64,000 nucleotides of DNA from Pseudomonas silvicola (GCF_026651855.1 NZ_CP093280.1:2334001-2398000); one strand, 5' to 3'. Counted from the first letter of the stretch, positions 55,680 through 64,000 are shown. Program-made: numbers and translations. The notes: generated from the letters alone by a model not told the origin.

Positions 55680-58559
55680 TTATTGGCAAGCTTCGCAATC
55701 CGGCTCGTCAATGGCGCAAGCCTTCGGCACTGGCGCTGGGCCGGCCGCCTGCACCGGGGCGCTGTCGCCACCGCTCGACACGGCGTTGAGTTTGCCGGTG
55801 TTGATGGTCGACTTCTCGGTGCTGGTCGCGGCCAGGGCACGGAGGTAGTAGGTGGTTTTCAGGCCACGGTACCAGGCCATGCGGTAGGTCACGTCCAGTT
55901 TCTTGCCCGAGGCGCCGGCGATGTACAGGTTCAGCGACTGAGCCTGGTCGATCCATTTCTGGCGACGGCTGGCGGCGTCGACGATCCACTTGGTTTCCAC
56001 TTCGAAGGCGGTCGCGTAGAGGTCTTTGAGCTCTTGCGGGATGCGCTCGATCTGCTGCACGGAACCGTCGTAGTACTTCAGGTCGTTGATCATGACCGCG
56101 TCCCACAGGCCACGGGCCTTCAGGTCGCGTACCAGGTACGGGTTGATCACGGTGAATTCGCCCGACAGGTTCGATTTCACGTACAGGTTCTGGTAGGTCG
56201 GTTCGATCGACTGCGACACGCCCGTGATGTTGGCGATGGTGGCGGTCGGTGCGATGGCCATGATGTTCGAGTTGCGGATGCCTTTCTGAACGCGGGCACG
56301 GACCGGGGCCCAGTCCAGGGTTTCGTTCAGGTCGACGTCGATGTACTTCTGGCCACGGGCTTCGATCAGGATCTGTTGCGAGTCCAGTGGCAGGATGCCT
56401 TTGGACCACAGCGAACCCTGGAACGTCTCGTAGGCGCCGCGCTCGTCGGCCAGGTCGCAAGAGGCCTGGATGGCGAAGTAGCTGACCGCTTCCATCGACT
56501 TGTCGGCGAACTCGACGGCAGCGTCGGAACCGTAAGGGATGTGCTGCAGGTACAGCGCGTCCTGGAAGCCCATGATACCCAGGCCGACCGGACGGTGGCG
56601 GAAGTTGGAGTTCTTGGCCTGTGGCACCGAGTAGTAGTTGATGTCGATCACGTTGTCGAGCATGCGTACGGCGGTGTTGACAGTGCGCTCCAGCTTGGCG
56701 GTGTCCAGCTTGCCACCCACGATGTGGTTCGGCAGGTTGATCGAGCCCAGGTTGCAGACGGCGATCTCGTCCTTGTTGGTGTTCAAGGTGATCTCGGTGC
56801 ACAGGTTCGAGCTGTGGACCACGCCTACGTGCTGCTGTGGCGAACGCAGGTTGCACGGGTCTTTGAAGGTCAACCACGGGTGGCCGGTTTCGAACAGCAT
56901 CGACAGCATCTTGCGCCACAGGTCTTTGGCCTGGATGGTCTTGAATACCTTGATCTTGTTGTATTCGGTCAGGGCTTCGTAGTACTCGTAGCGCTCTTCG
57001 AAGGCCTTGCCGGTCAGGTCGTGCAGGTCTGGCACTTCGTTTGGCGAGAACAGGGTCCATTTGCCGTCATCGAAGACGCGCTTCATGAACAGGTCAGGGA
57101 TCCAGTTGGCGGTGTTCATGTCGTGGGTACGACGACGGTCATCACCGGTGTTCTTGCGCAGTTCGATGAACTCTTCGATGTCCAGGTGCCAGGTTTCCAG
57201 GTAAGCACACACAGCGCCCTTGCGCTTGCCACCCTGGTTCACGGCCACGGCGGTGTCGTTGACCACTTTCAGGAACGGCACGACGCCCTGGGACTTGCCG
57301 TTGGTGCCCTTGATGTACGAACCCAGCGCACGAACCGGGGTCCAGTCGTTGCCCAGGCCGCCTGCGAATTTGGACAGCATGGCGTTGTCGTGGATGGCGT
57401 GGTAGATGCCCGACAGGTCATCCGGCACGGTGGTCAGGTAGCAGCTGGACAGTTGCGGGCGCAGGGTGCCGGCGTTGAACAGGGTCGGAGTCGAGGCCAT
57501 GTAGTCGAAGGACGACAGCAGGTTGTAGAACTCGATCGCGCGCTCTTCACGGTTTTTCTCTTCGATGGCCAGGCCCATGGCCACGCGCATGAAGAAGATC
57601 TGCGGCAGTTCGAAACGCACGCCATCCTTGTGGATGAAGTAGCGGTCATACAGGGTTTGCAGGCCCAGGTAGGTGAACTGCTGGTCGCGCTCGTGGTTGA
57701 TCGCCTTGCCCAGTTTTTCCAGGTCGAATTCGGCCAGAACCGGGTTCAGCAGTTCGAATTCGATACCTTTGGCCACGTAGGCCGGCAGCGCTTTGGCATA
57801 CAGGTCGGCCATTTCGTGGTGGGTGGCGCTATCGGCCACTTCCAGGAAGCCCAGGCCTTCGGCGCGCAGGGTGTCCATCAGCAGGCGGGCCGTCACGAAC
57901 GAGTAGTTCGGCTCGCGCTCTACCAGGGTACGGGCGGTCATCACCAGCGCGGTGTTGACGTCTTTCAGGGCCACGCCGTCGTACAGGTTCTTCAGGGTTT
58001 CACGTTGGATCAGGTCGCCGTCGACTTCTTCCAGGCCTTCGCAGGCTTCGGTGATGATGGTGTTCAGGCGGCCCATGTCCAGCGGCGCCAGGTTGCCGTC
58101 GGCCAGGGTGATGCGGATGCTTGGGTGGGCATCGACCGGTGCTTCGGCGGTGGTGCGCACGGCGCGTTCCTTGGAACGGGCGTCGCGGTAGATGACGTAG
58201 TCGCGGGCCACTTTCTGCTCGCCGGCACGCATCAGGGCCAGTTCTACCTGGTCCTGGATTTCTTCGATGTGGATGGTGCCGCCCGAAGGCATGCGACGCT
58301 TGAAGGTCGCGGTGACCTGTTCGGTCAGGCGTGCCACGGTGTCGTGGATGCGCGACGAAGCGGCAGCGGTGCCGCCTTCAACTGCGAGGAACGCTTTGGT
58401 GATGGCGACGGTGATTTTGTCGTCGGTGTAAGGCACGACGGTTCCGTTGCGCTTGATCACGCGCAGCTGGCCTGGCGCGGTGGCGTTCAGATCCTGGCTG
58501 GATGCTGGGGCCTGGGGCGCCTGGCCTTGCGGGTTCTCGCGAGTTGTGTCGGTCTGCAT
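55680..58559 (-). CDS. nrdA: Ribonucleoside-diphosphate reductase, class Ia alpha subunit
   Basis: A 959-residue catalytic subunit. Two N-terminal ATP-cones: LRVIKRNGTVVPYTDDKIT...DYVIYRDARSKER (~30-130) and IRITLADGNLAPLDMGRLN...LLMDTL (~135-225), the double cone described for Pseudomonas NrdA. Catalytic parts: QLSSCYLTTVPDDL (redox Cys), NLCTEI (thiyl Cys and Glu), VCNLGSINL (second redox Cys), and the C-terminal redox pair EPDCEACQ. Start MQTDTTREN at 58559 with GGAG 6 bases upstream (an in-frame ATG at 58571 overlaps that site). It converts NDPs to dNDPs with NrdB. Confidence 0.97.
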   Translation of the reverse strand: MQTDTTRENPQGQAPQAPASSQDLNATAPGQLRVIKRNGTVVPYTDDKITVAITKAFLAVEGGTAAASSRIHDTVARLTEQVTATFKRRMPSGGTIHIEEIQDQVELALMRAGEQKVARDYVIYRDARSKERAVRTTAEAPVDAHPSIRITLADGNLAPLDMGRLNTIITEACEGLEEVDGDLIQRETLKNLYDGVALKDVNTALVMTARTLVEREPNYSFVTARLLMDTLRAEGLGFLEVADSATHHEMADLYAKALPAYVAKGIEFELLNPVLAEFDLEKLGKAINHERDQQFTYLGLQTLYDRYFIHKDGVRFELPQIFFMRVAMGLAIEEKNREERAIEFYNLLSSFDYMASTPTLFNAGTLRPQLSSCYLTTVPDDLSGIYHAIHDNAMLSKFAGGLGNDWTPVRALGSYIKGTNGKSQGVVPFLKVVNDTAVAVNQGGKRKGAVCAYLETWHLDIEEFIELRKNTGDDRRRTHDMNTANWIPDLFMKRVFDDGKWTLFSPNEVPDLHDLTGKAFEERYEYYEALTEYNKIKVFKTIQAKDLWRKMLSMLFETGHPWLTFKDPCNLRSPQQHVGVVHSSNLCTEITLNTNKDEIAVCNLGSINLPNHIVGGKLDTAKLERTVNTAVRMLDNVIDINYYSVPQAKNSNFRHRPVGLGIMGFQDALYLQHIPYGSDAAVEFADKSMEAVSYFAIQASCDLADERGAYETFQGSLWSKGILPLDSQQILIEARGQKYIDVDLNETLDWAPVRARVQKGIRNSNIMAIAPTATIANITGVSQSIEPTYQNLYVKSNLSGEFTVINPYLVRDLKARGLWDAVMINDLKYYDGSVQQIERIPQELKDLYATAFEVETKWIVDAASRRQKWIDQAQSLNLYIAGASGKKLDVTYRMAWYRGLKTTYYLRALAATSTEKSTINTGKLNAVSSGGDSAPVQAAGPAPVPKACAIDEPDCEACQ

Positions 58560-58708
58560 CAGTTTCTCCATGAGGGAAAGTCGTCACTCGCAAACGGAAA
58601 AATCCAGCAATCGACCGTGGGCCGTGCTGGATCCGTTCGGGAGTGTTAAAGAGCAAAAATGTTCGGGTTTCGGCAAAAAAAAAGTGGCAAAACAGGCTTG
58701 AGATTAGC

Positions 58709-58737
58709 GTAATAAATGTGGTTGGCAAGAACGTCAA
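58709..58737 (-). promoter_or_regulatory. nrdA promoter (sigma-70)
   Basis: On the minus strand TTGACG (58732-58737), 17-bp spacer, TATTAC (58709-58714). The spacing is ideal and both boxes keep four to five consensus bases. Confidence 0.65.
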
Positions 58738-58738
58738 A

Positions 58739-58754
58739 ACCCAACATGTAGTGG
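58739..58754. promoter_or_regulatory. NrdR-like box next to the nrdA -35
   Basis: On the minus strand CCACTACATGTTGGGT matches acactatatatagtgt at 11 of 16 positions, directly upstream of the -35. A weaker candidate (accacatttattacgc, 8 of 16) lies 32 bp downstream over the -10, the usual spacing for NrdR pairs. Confidence 0.45.
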
Positions 58755-58812
58755 TTCAACGCGCCGGCGATACAAGATAAGGCCCCTTTGGCAAGTTTGC
58801 AACACGATGTGC

Positions 58813-58821
58813 TGTGGATAA
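58813..58821. promoter_or_regulatory. DnaA box upstream of nrdA
   Basis: TGTGGATAA is the exact complement of the DnaA consensus TTATCCACA. It lies 76 bp upstream of the nrdA -35. In E. coli DnaA couples nrdAB expression to replication; the same may hold here. Confidence 0.6.
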
Positions 58822-59030
58822 CTTGTGAGTAATTTGTGTGAGAAACGGCGCAGGCCATGTAGGCCGTGTCCCACACGCCTGAGACCATTTGTCTGGCACT
58901 TTCCTACAGCAAAAAATGCTCGCCAGTTTTTTGCGGGCGCGCACACTATCACAAAAAAACAGCGTCACCGAGGCGTTTTTGGCATGCTGTGGCGAGTGTG
59001 TACGAAGCAGGCTTTGACCGGGAGAAACCG

Positions 59031-59705
59031 ATGAATCACGAGTGGGCTACCGGGCCGTGCGCAGGGATGTTGCAAGGCCTGCTGCCAATGACCGACCCGC
59101 GCCCCGCCATCCCCCTGGACCAGGCCCTGGCCACCGCCCACCTGGACGCTGCCCTGTTGCGCGTCTACGGCCCCGAGCTGTTTGCCGCGCAGAAGCCGGT
59201 GCTGGTCTCGCAATGGTCCAAGTATTTCTTCATGCACTGGCTGCCGGCGGTGCTGGTTACCCAACTGGCCTATGGCTGGTACCTGCCGCTGCAATTGGAC
59301 CAGTTGGGCCTGGTGCTCGATGAGCGCGGTTTGCCGCTGGGCGTGAAGCTGCTGGAGGAGGGTGAGCCGGGCGATGCCGACGAATCCCTTGAGCCGGTGG
59401 TGCAGGCCAGCCTGCGGCCCTTCGTTGAGCGCCTCAGTGCCTATGGCGAGGTGCCCACCGCGGTGTTGTGGGGCAATGCCGGGGATTACCTGGAGCATGC
59501 CGTGGTGCGGCTGCAGGCGCTGGGTGTGGCGGTGGGGCCGGCGTTGGCGTTGCTGCAGGCGCGCAAGGCGGCGGATGGGCGGGGCAACCCTTTATATGAG
59601 CCGGTGCGGTATTTGCCCGACGGCAAGCGGCAGCGGCGCAGTTGCTGCCTGGCGTACAAGGTGGAGTGGGTGGGGCCGTGTGAGCATTGCCCGTTGGTGG
59701 CCTGA
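59031..59705 (+). CDS. FhuF-like siderophore-iron reductase
   Basis: A 224-residue protein. The C-terminal RRSCCLAYKVEWVGPCEHCPL carries the Cys-Cys-x10-Cys-x2-Cys 2Fe-2S site of FhuF, which releases iron from ferric siderophores by reduction. The body has the FhuF-like SQWSKYFFMHWLPAVLVTQLAYGWYLPL. The start MNHEWATG at 59031 follows GGGAGAAACCG; the longer frame to 58866 overlaps the nrdA promoter. No siderophore genes are adjacent, though the phosphopantetheinyl transferase follows convergently. Confidence 0.85.
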   Translation: MNHEWATGPCAGMLQGLLPMTDPRPAIPLDQALATAHLDAALLRVYGPELFAAQKPVLVSQWSKYFFMHWLPAVLVTQLAYGWYLPLQLDQLGLVLDERGLPLGVKLLEEGEPGDADESLEPVVQASLRPFVERLSAYGEVPTAVLWGNAGDYLEHAVVRLQALGVAVGPALALLQARKAADGRGNPLYEPVRYLPDGKRQRRSCCLAYKVEWVGPCEHCPLVA

Positions 59706-59726
59706 GACAAAACTCGAGAAGCAGGC

Positions 59727-60437
59727 TCAGCAGGGAATAGCGATCAAGCTCAGCAGTTGATCACCCTGTACCACGAATTGCCCTTCCAGTTCACGGCCGT
59801 TGCACCACTGCGCCGACAGGTCTGTCAGCAGGCGCAGGCGGACCGTGCCCCGTGCATCCCACTCCAGCACCTCGGCATGCTCGAAATAGAAGCGCTTGCC
59901 GACGATGGGGTACAGCGCCTTGAACAGGCTTTCCTTGATGGAGAACGTCAGGGTCACGGCCAGGGACACCTGGGCCGGGTCCATGCGGGCCAGTTCATCG
60001 GCGGTGAGAATTTCCGCCGCCAGCCGCGTGGCGCGGTCGTCGCCCAACAGGTTCTCCATGTCCAGGCCCAGGCCTTGCCACTCGTTGGCTCGGGCAACGA
60101 TGGCGCCAGCCCAGCCAGTGCCATGGGTGATGGAGCCGCTGATGCCGGCTGGCCAGACAGGTGCACGGTCTTCACCGATGTCGGGTACATGGTCCAGGTT
60201 GGCCAACTGGTAGAGGGCAGTGCGGGCGCACAGGCGGCCCGCCAGGAACTCGGCCTGGCGCTTGGCTACCGAACGCTGGATGCTGGCGGGCGGTGCGATG
60301 CCGGCGCGGGCGAAATCGTCGGGGGCCAGGGCCTTGGGGTCGAACTGGCTGCTGACCAGCACGGCGCCGGGCAGCGCGAAGGGCAGTGGCCAGTGGCGGT
60401 GGGGGGCGGTGCAGCAAAGGGGAAGTAAGCGGGTCAT
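59727..60437 (-). CDS. pcpS: 4'-phosphopantetheinyl transferase (PcpS/EntD type)
   Basis: A 236-residue enzyme that activates carrier proteins of fatty-acid, siderophore and peptide synthases. Motifs: ISGSITHG (P1), GLGLDMEN (Mg-binding Asp and Glu) and FSIKESLFKALYP (KES). Pseudomonas often has only this one broad-range transferase for both primary and secondary metabolism. Start MTRLLPLCC at 60437; the longer frame runs through a REP. The function is sure, the symbol is by similarity to the P. aeruginosa gene. Confidence 0.9.
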   Translation of the reverse strand: MTRLLPLCCTAPHRHWPLPFALPGAVLVSSQFDPKALAPDDFARAGIAPPASIQRSVAKRQAEFLAGRLCARTALYQLANLDHVPDIGEDRAPVWPAGISGSITHGTGWAGAIVARANEWQGLGLDMENLLGDDRATRLAAEILTADELARMDPAQVSLAVTLTFSIKESLFKALYPIVGKRFYFEHAEVLEWDARGTVRLRLLTDLSAQWCNGRELEGQFVVQGDQLLSLIAIPC

Positions 60438-60464
60438 GGCGCTAGTTTGCCATAACCGAGGCGC

Positions 60465-60545
60465 CTGTTTCCCGAGCTTCGCCCGGTCCCACAGAGAAAA
60501 CCCATCAGCGGGTGCCAACCCTGTGGGACCGCGTTGCCTGGTTCC
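60465..60545. repeat. REP pair
   Basis: tttcccgagcttcgcccggtcccaca near 60469 and the partner ccctgtgggaccgcg near 60520 (shortened). Between the phosphopantetheinyl transferase start and the next gene on the same strand. Confidence 0.65.
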
Positions 60546-60563
60546 AGGGAGAAACCCTTGATC

Positions 60564-61355
60564 CTAACCAAACACCTTCTTCAAAAACGCCTGCATGTCC
60601 GCCCAGGACTTTTCATCCGCTTCCTTGTTGTAGCCAATGTCCGGCCCGCCATGGTCGCCATGGGCCAACCGGTCGGCGTCGGGGTTGGTGAAGCCGTGCT
60701 TGGCACCAGGCTGCACCACGAACTGGTAGTTCACCCCGGCGGTGGACATTTCGGTCTTGAAGTCGGCTACGTCCTTGGGTGTACTCATGCTGTCCAGTTC
60801 ACCATGTTCCACCAGGATCGGCGTTTTCACGCTGCCTTTGGTGGCGCGGGTCTTGGCGGCCAGGCCGCCGTGGAAGCTGACCACGCCCGCCAGGCTGGCA
60901 CCGTGGCGGGCGGCGTTGAGCACCACGGTGCCGCCGAAGCAATAGCCAATGGCGGCGATTTTCGCCGGGTTGGTCTGGGGTTGCTGTTTGAGCAGTTGCA
61001 CGCCAGCGTCAAAGCGCGCGCTGGACACCGCGGCATTGGCCGAGGCCTCCTGCATGAACGCCATGGCGTCCTTGGGGTGCTCGGTGTGCTTGCCTTCGCC
61101 GTACATGTCGATGGCCAACGCGCTGTAGCCCAGGGCCGCGAGCGCACGAGCGCGGCCCTTGGCGTAGTCGTTCAGGCCCCACCACTCATGGACCACCACC
61201 ACGCCCGGCCGCGGGCCCTGGATGGCGTCGTCGTAGGCGAAGTAACCCACCAGCGGCGTGCCGTTGAGGTCCTTGTAATGCAACTCCTGGGTCTTGATTT
61301 CGGCCTGGGCCAGGGTGCTGGCCAAAAGCAGCAGACACATCAGCAATACGCGCAT
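60564..61355 (-). CDS. Exported dienelactone hydrolase family protein
   Basis: A 263-residue alpha/beta hydrolase with signal peptide LLMCLLLLASTLAQA. Catalytic Cys in AIGYCFGGTVVL, Asp in VEHGELDSMSTP, His in PGAKHGFTNPDAD. WWGLNDYAKGRARALAALGYSALAIDMYGEG is the family opening. Dienelactone hydrolases act in aromatic degradation, but exported relatives have unknown substrates and no such pathway genes are nearby. Start ATG 61355. Confidence 0.9.
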   Translation of the reverse strand: MRVLLMCLLLLASTLAQAEIKTQELHYKDLNGTPLVGYFAYDDAIQGPRPGVVVVHEWWGLNDYAKGRARALAALGYSALAIDMYGEGKHTEHPKDAMAFMQEASANAAVSSARFDAGVQLLKQQPQTNPAKIAAIGYCFGGTVVLNAARHGASLAGVVSFHGGLAAKTRATKGSVKTPILVEHGELDSMSTPKDVADFKTEMSTAGVNYQFVVQPGAKHGFTNPDADRLAHGDHGGPDIGYNKEADEKSWADMQAFLKKVFG

Positions 61356-61545
61356 GTTCGAGGCTCCGTGTGTGGGCAGTCAGCTCAGCCTAGTCCATCC
61401 GGTTCAGTTGGGGTTCAGCGCTGCATGACTAACATTGTTACAGGTACACTCTTGGTGCCGGGCAGCGCATGGGTGCGCGCCCGGTGCTGCAAATAGTCGA
61501 GGGAACACGGCGGCCCGCACGCAAGGGCACCGGTCGGGGAGCACT

Positions 61546-62223
61546 ATGAAACTGCTGGTGGTAGAAGACGAGGCGCTGTTGCGGCACCACTTGTACACCC
61601 GTTTGACCGAAAGCGGCCATGTGGTCGAGGCCGTCGCCAATGCCGAGGAGGCGTTGTACCAGGCCTCCCAGTACAACCATGACCTGGCCGTGGTCGACCT
61701 GGGCCTGCCGGGCATGGGTGGCCTGGAACTGATCCGCCGCCTGCGCGCCGACGGCAAGGCGTTCCCCGTGCTGATCCTCACCGCCCGTGGCAACTGGCAG
61801 GACAAAGTCGAAGGCCTGGCCACCGGTGCCGATGACTATGTGGTAAAACCCTTCCAGTTCGAAGAGCTGGAAGCGCGCCTCAACGCCTTGCTGCGCCGCT
61901 CCAGTGGTTTCATCCAGTCGACCATCGTCGCCGGCCCGCTGCTGCTGGACCTCAACCGCAAGCAGGCGAGCCTGGACGAACAGCCGCTGGCCCTGACCGC
62001 CTACGAATACCGCATTCTTGAATACCTGATGCGCCATCACCAGCAGGTGGTGGCCAAGGACCGCCTGATGGAACAGCTGTACCCGGACGACGACGAGCGC
62101 GACCCGAACGTCATTGAAGTGCTGGTAGGCCGCCTGCGCCGCAAGCTGGAAGGCACCAACGGCTTCAAGCCCATCGAGACCGTGCGCGGCCTGGGCTACC
62201 TGTTCACCGAGCGGTGTAAATGA
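61546..62223 (+). CDS. phoP: Response regulator PhoP (OmpR family)
   Basis: A 225-residue two-component regulator. Receiver: LLVVEDE acidic pair, phospho-acceptor Asp in LAVVDLGLPGMGG, Thr in LILTARG, Lys in DDYVVKPFQFEELEARL. C-terminal winged helix: LTAYEYRILEYLMRHHQQVV...IEVLVGRLRRKLEG...IETVRGLGYLF. The MKLLVVEDEALLRHHLYTRL opening is like P. aeruginosa PhoP. It responds to low Mg2+ and antimicrobial peptides through PhoQ and controls outer-membrane and lipid A genes. Start 61546 after GGGGAGC; no oprH gene is upstream here. Confidence 0.93.
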   Translation: MKLLVVEDEALLRHHLYTRLTESGHVVEAVANAEEALYQASQYNHDLAVVDLGLPGMGGLELIRRLRADGKAFPVLILTARGNWQDKVEGLATGADDYVVKPFQFEELEARLNALLRRSSGFIQSTIVAGPLLLDLNRKQASLDEQPLALTAYEYRILEYLMRHHQQVVAKDRLMEQLYPDDDERDPNVIEVLVGRLRRKLEGTNGFKPIETVRGLGYLFTERCK

Positions 62224-63566
62224 TTCGATCGCTGCGCGTACGGCTGATGGCGGCCGCCTTCATTCTGGCGGTGCTGTTCATGATCGGCCTGCTGCCAGCG
62301 CTGCAAAGCACCTTCAGCCTGGCGCTGCGCGAGTCCATCGAGCAGCGCCTGGCGTCGGACGCCACCACCCTGATCTCCGCGGCGCGGGTCGAGAACGGCC
62401 AGTTGCAGATGCCTGACCTGCTGCCCGACGAGCGCTTCAACCTGCCCGACAGCCGCCTGCTGGGGTACATCTACAACCGTGAGGGCGACCTGGTGTGGCG
62501 CTCCCGGGCCACCACCGAGCAAAGCATCAACTACAAGCCACGTTACGACGGGATGGGCGCGCAGTTCGCGCATATTCGCGAGCCCAACGGCGAGGAGTAT
62601 TTCGTCTACGACGTGGAGGTAAAACTGCTGGGCGGCAAGAGCGCGGCCTACAGCATCGTCGCCCTGCAACCGGTGCGCGAGTACAAGCTGATTCTCTCTG
62701 GGCTGCGCGAAAAGCTCTCCCTGGGTTTCGGCGCGGCCTTGCTGGCCCTGCTGGTGCTGTTGTGGGCCGGCCTGACCTGGGGCTTGCGTGCCCTGCGCCA
62801 GTTGAGCTCGGAGCTGGACGAGATCGAATCGGGCAAGCGTGACAGCCTCAGTGAAACCCACCCCCGCGAACTGCTGCGCCTGACCGGCTCGCTGAACCGC
62901 CTGCTCAGCAGTGAGCGTGAGCAGCGCGGCCGTTATCGTGATTCCCTGGGCGACCTGGCCCACAGCCTGAAAACGCCGCTGGCAGTGTTGCAGGGCGTTA
63001 GCGAGACCATCGCCCAACGCCCGGAAAACATCGAGCAGGCGCGCATTCTGCAAAGCCAGATCGAGCGCATGAGCCAGCAGATCGGTTACCAGCTGCAACG
63101 TGCCAGCCTGCGCAAAAGCGGCCTGGTGCGCCACCAGGTGCCGCTCAAACCCGTGCTGGATAGCCTGTGCAGTACCCTGGAAAAGGTCTACCGCGACAAG
63201 CCGGTGCAGGTGACCTACGCCATTCCCGAAAATGCCCAGGTACCCATGGAGCAGGGCGCCTTGCTGGAGATGCTCGGCAACCTGCTGGAAAACGCCTATC
63301 GGCTGTGCCTGAGCGAAGTGAAGATCAGCCTGGGGTACAGCGGCGAAGCACTTGAGCTGAGCGTGGAAGACGACGGCCTGGGCGTGCCCCCGGACCAGCG
63401 TGCGCGCATCCTGCAACGGGGTGAGCGCCTGGACCGGCAGAACCCAGGGCAGGGCATTGGCCTGGCGGTGGTCAAGGACATCATCGAAAGCTACGACGCC
63501 TTGCTGATCCTTGACGACTCGCCCTTGGGCGGCGCGGCGTTCCGGGTGCGCTTCAAGCCGCTCTGA
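62220..63566 (+). CDS. phoQ: Sensor kinase PhoQ
   Basis: A 448-residue inner-membrane histidine kinase. TM1 (LMAAAFILAVLFMIGLLPAL), periplasmic PAS-like sensor (~35-165), TM2 (LGFGAALLALLVLLWAGLTWGL), HAMP-like linker, H box DLAHSLKTPLAVLQG, N box EMLGNLLENAYRLC, G1 EDDGLGVP, G2 GQGIGLAVVKDIIE. The ATG overlaps the phoP stop (ATGA), so the two are translationally coupled. The acidic periplasmic patch that binds Mg2+ in enteric PhoQ is not obvious in this protein. Confidence 0.93.
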   Translation: MIRSLRVRLMAAAFILAVLFMIGLLPALQSTFSLALRESIEQRLASDATTLISAARVENGQLQMPDLLPDERFNLPDSRLLGYIYNREGDLVWRSRATTEQSINYKPRYDGMGAQFAHIREPNGEEYFVYDVEVKLLGGKSAAYSIVALQPVREYKLILSGLREKLSLGFGAALLALLVLLWAGLTWGLRALRQLSSELDEIESGKRDSLSETHPRELLRLTGSLNRLLSSEREQRGRYRDSLGDLAHSLKTPLAVLQGVSETIAQRPENIEQARILQSQIERMSQQIGYQLQRASLRKSGLVRHQVPLKPVLDSLCSTLEKVYRDKPVQVTYAIPENAQVPMEQGALLEMLGNLLENAYRLCLSEVKISLGYSGEALELSVEDDGLGVPPDQRARILQRGERLDRQNPGQGIGLAVVKDIIESYDALLILDDSPLGGAAFRVRFKPL

Positions 63567-63600
63567 AGTGCGCTATACCTTCTTGTGACGAGTCGAGGCG

Positions 63601-63656
63601 GGCGGGAATCCGCCATGTGGCGGTACTCGCCCGGGCGGATTGGCGGAATTCCGCCA
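63601..63656 (+). promoter_or_regulatory. Two enhancer-like palindromes upstream of dctA
   Basis: TGGCGGAATTCCGCCA (63641-63656) is a perfect 16-bp palindrome; ggcgggaatccgcc (63601-63614) is a near copy. Their centres are about 41 bp apart (four helical turns) and 90-140 bp before the sigma-54 promoter, the usual place for DctD-type activator sites. Site assignment to DctD is inference. Confidence 0.65.
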
Positions 63657-63732
63657 GGCAATTTCTCACATGGTGGCTATCATGATGGCACCGACCCCCG
63701 CAATCATTGACCCTTAACCCAAACCTGTAACC

Positions 63733-63748
63733 TGGCACGCCCCTTGCG
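63733..63748 (+). promoter_or_regulatory. Sigma-54 promoter of dctA
   Basis: TGGCACG-cccc-TTGCg matches the -24/-12 consensus TGGCAC-N5-TTGCA with the correct GG-GC spacing. It lies 125 bp before the dctA start. Confidence 0.85.
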
Positions 63749-63872
63749 ATATACAGGCAAGGTCTGCCCCGAGCAGCTCGACAATAAATCCCTCCAGTTC
63801 AGGGGGGTTCGTGCTTAGGTGTCGTGTGCATCACAGGAATGGATGTCAGGCGATGCACTTGAGGAATTTGTA

Positions 63873-64000
63873 ATGACGACTCGTCAGCCACTGTACAAAT
63901 CGCTGTATTTCCAGGTGATCGTCGCGATCATCATCGGCATTGCGTTGGGGCATTTCTACCCTGACACCGCCGTTACTCTGAAACCGCTGGGTGACGGCTT
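63873..64000 (+). CDS. dctA: C4-dicarboxylate transporter DctA, N-terminal part (runs out of the window)
   Basis: The first 42 codons: [20 protein letters not shown]... with the first TM helix [20 protein letters not shown] typical of DctA (DAACS sodium/proton-dicarboxylate symporters). GAGGAAT lies 8 bases before ATG. The sigma-54 promoter and enhancer-like sites upstream fit succinate/fumarate/malate uptake under DctB/DctD-type control. Confidence 0.88.
   Translation, partial: MTTRQPLYKSLYFQVIVAIIIGIALGHFYPDTAVTLKPLGDG

Larger units (their letters stand above)
58560..59030. promoter_or_regulatory. Divergent region between nrdA and the FhuF-like gene
   Basis: 471 bp. It holds the nrdA promoter, an NrdR-like box and a DnaA box (separate entries). 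The nrdA leader is about 145 nt and contains a run of nine T's on the nrdA strand. For the fhuF side I see GGGAG before ATG 59031 and several short hairpins (58940-58990) but no clear Fur box. Confidence 0.6.

Noticed and set aside
55683..58649. A 988-codon open frame opposite nrdA
   Set aside because: Antisense shadow of nrdA; composition is His/Gln/Val-rich without any domain, as expected from high-GC codon bias.

Overview
This window is a chromosome segment of a Pseudomonas, most likely of the fluorescens/putida lineage. The evidence is high GC, strongly Pseudomonas-typical proteins (AceK, NrdA with two ATP-cones, PhoPQ, PcpS-type phosphopantetheinyl transferase, DctA behind a sigma-54 promoter), REP-type palindromes between genes, and two tandem RNAs with the architecture of RsmX. 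About 60 protein genes, one tRNA, two small RNAs and one insertion sequence can be supported.

Layout. 0-6.4 kb: end of a DMT transporter, then an AraC-type regulator divergent from a polyamine/glutamyl-polyamine set (glutamine-synthetase-like ligase, periplasmic binding protein, FAD oxidase), then a second DMT transporter. 6.4-7.0 kb: five head-to-tail 117-bp REP-pair units. 7-25 kb: mostly housekeeping or conserved genes, including AceK, a TorF-like porin, a CvfB-type S1 protein, a secreted beta-helix protein, CsbD, a YihY membrane protein, peptide deformylase, a C-S lyase, nitronate monooxygenase, a LysE exporter with an AraC regulator, and a lipid A phosphoethanolamine transferase. 25-38 kb: signalling genes (a GAF histidine kinase, a PAS-GGDEF-EAL protein next to a MASE2-GGDEF cyclase, a chemoreceptor) mixed with hydrolases and a DapF-like protein lacking both catalytic cysteines. 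38-41.3 kb: two UPF0149/SEC-C paralogues flank tRNA-Val(GAC), followed by two nearly identical RsmX-like RNAs.

The most unusual part is the five-gene run at 42.3-49.0 kb: a membrane protein made of two similar halves, a flavin amino-acid 2-monooxygenase of the IaaM/DavB/phenylalanine-oxidase type, a nitrilase-superfamily amidase, an asparaginase-like enzyme and a subtilisin without a signal peptide. It reads as an amino acid -> amide -> acid pathway. Two of its genes share a duplicated leader in which a Crc/Hfq-type A-rich motif overlaps the ribosome-binding site. The subtilisin could be the maturation protease of the flavoenzyme (hypothesis).

49-52.7 kb is an island with lower GC: a BRO-N gene, an IS3-family element, and a McrA-like (SRA-HNH) type IV restriction gene cut inside its HNH domain by the IS. 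52.8-58.6 kb carries nrdB and nrdA, split by a Fic toxin/antitoxin pair whose antitoxin has the SxxxEG inhibitory motif. NrdR-like boxes, a DnaA box and a possible 20-codon leader peptide lie in the nrd upstream regions. The last 5 kb holds an FhuF-like iron reductase, the phosphopantetheinyl transferase, a dienelactone hydrolase, phoP-phoQ, and the start of dctA with a sigma-54 promoter and two enhancer palindromes.
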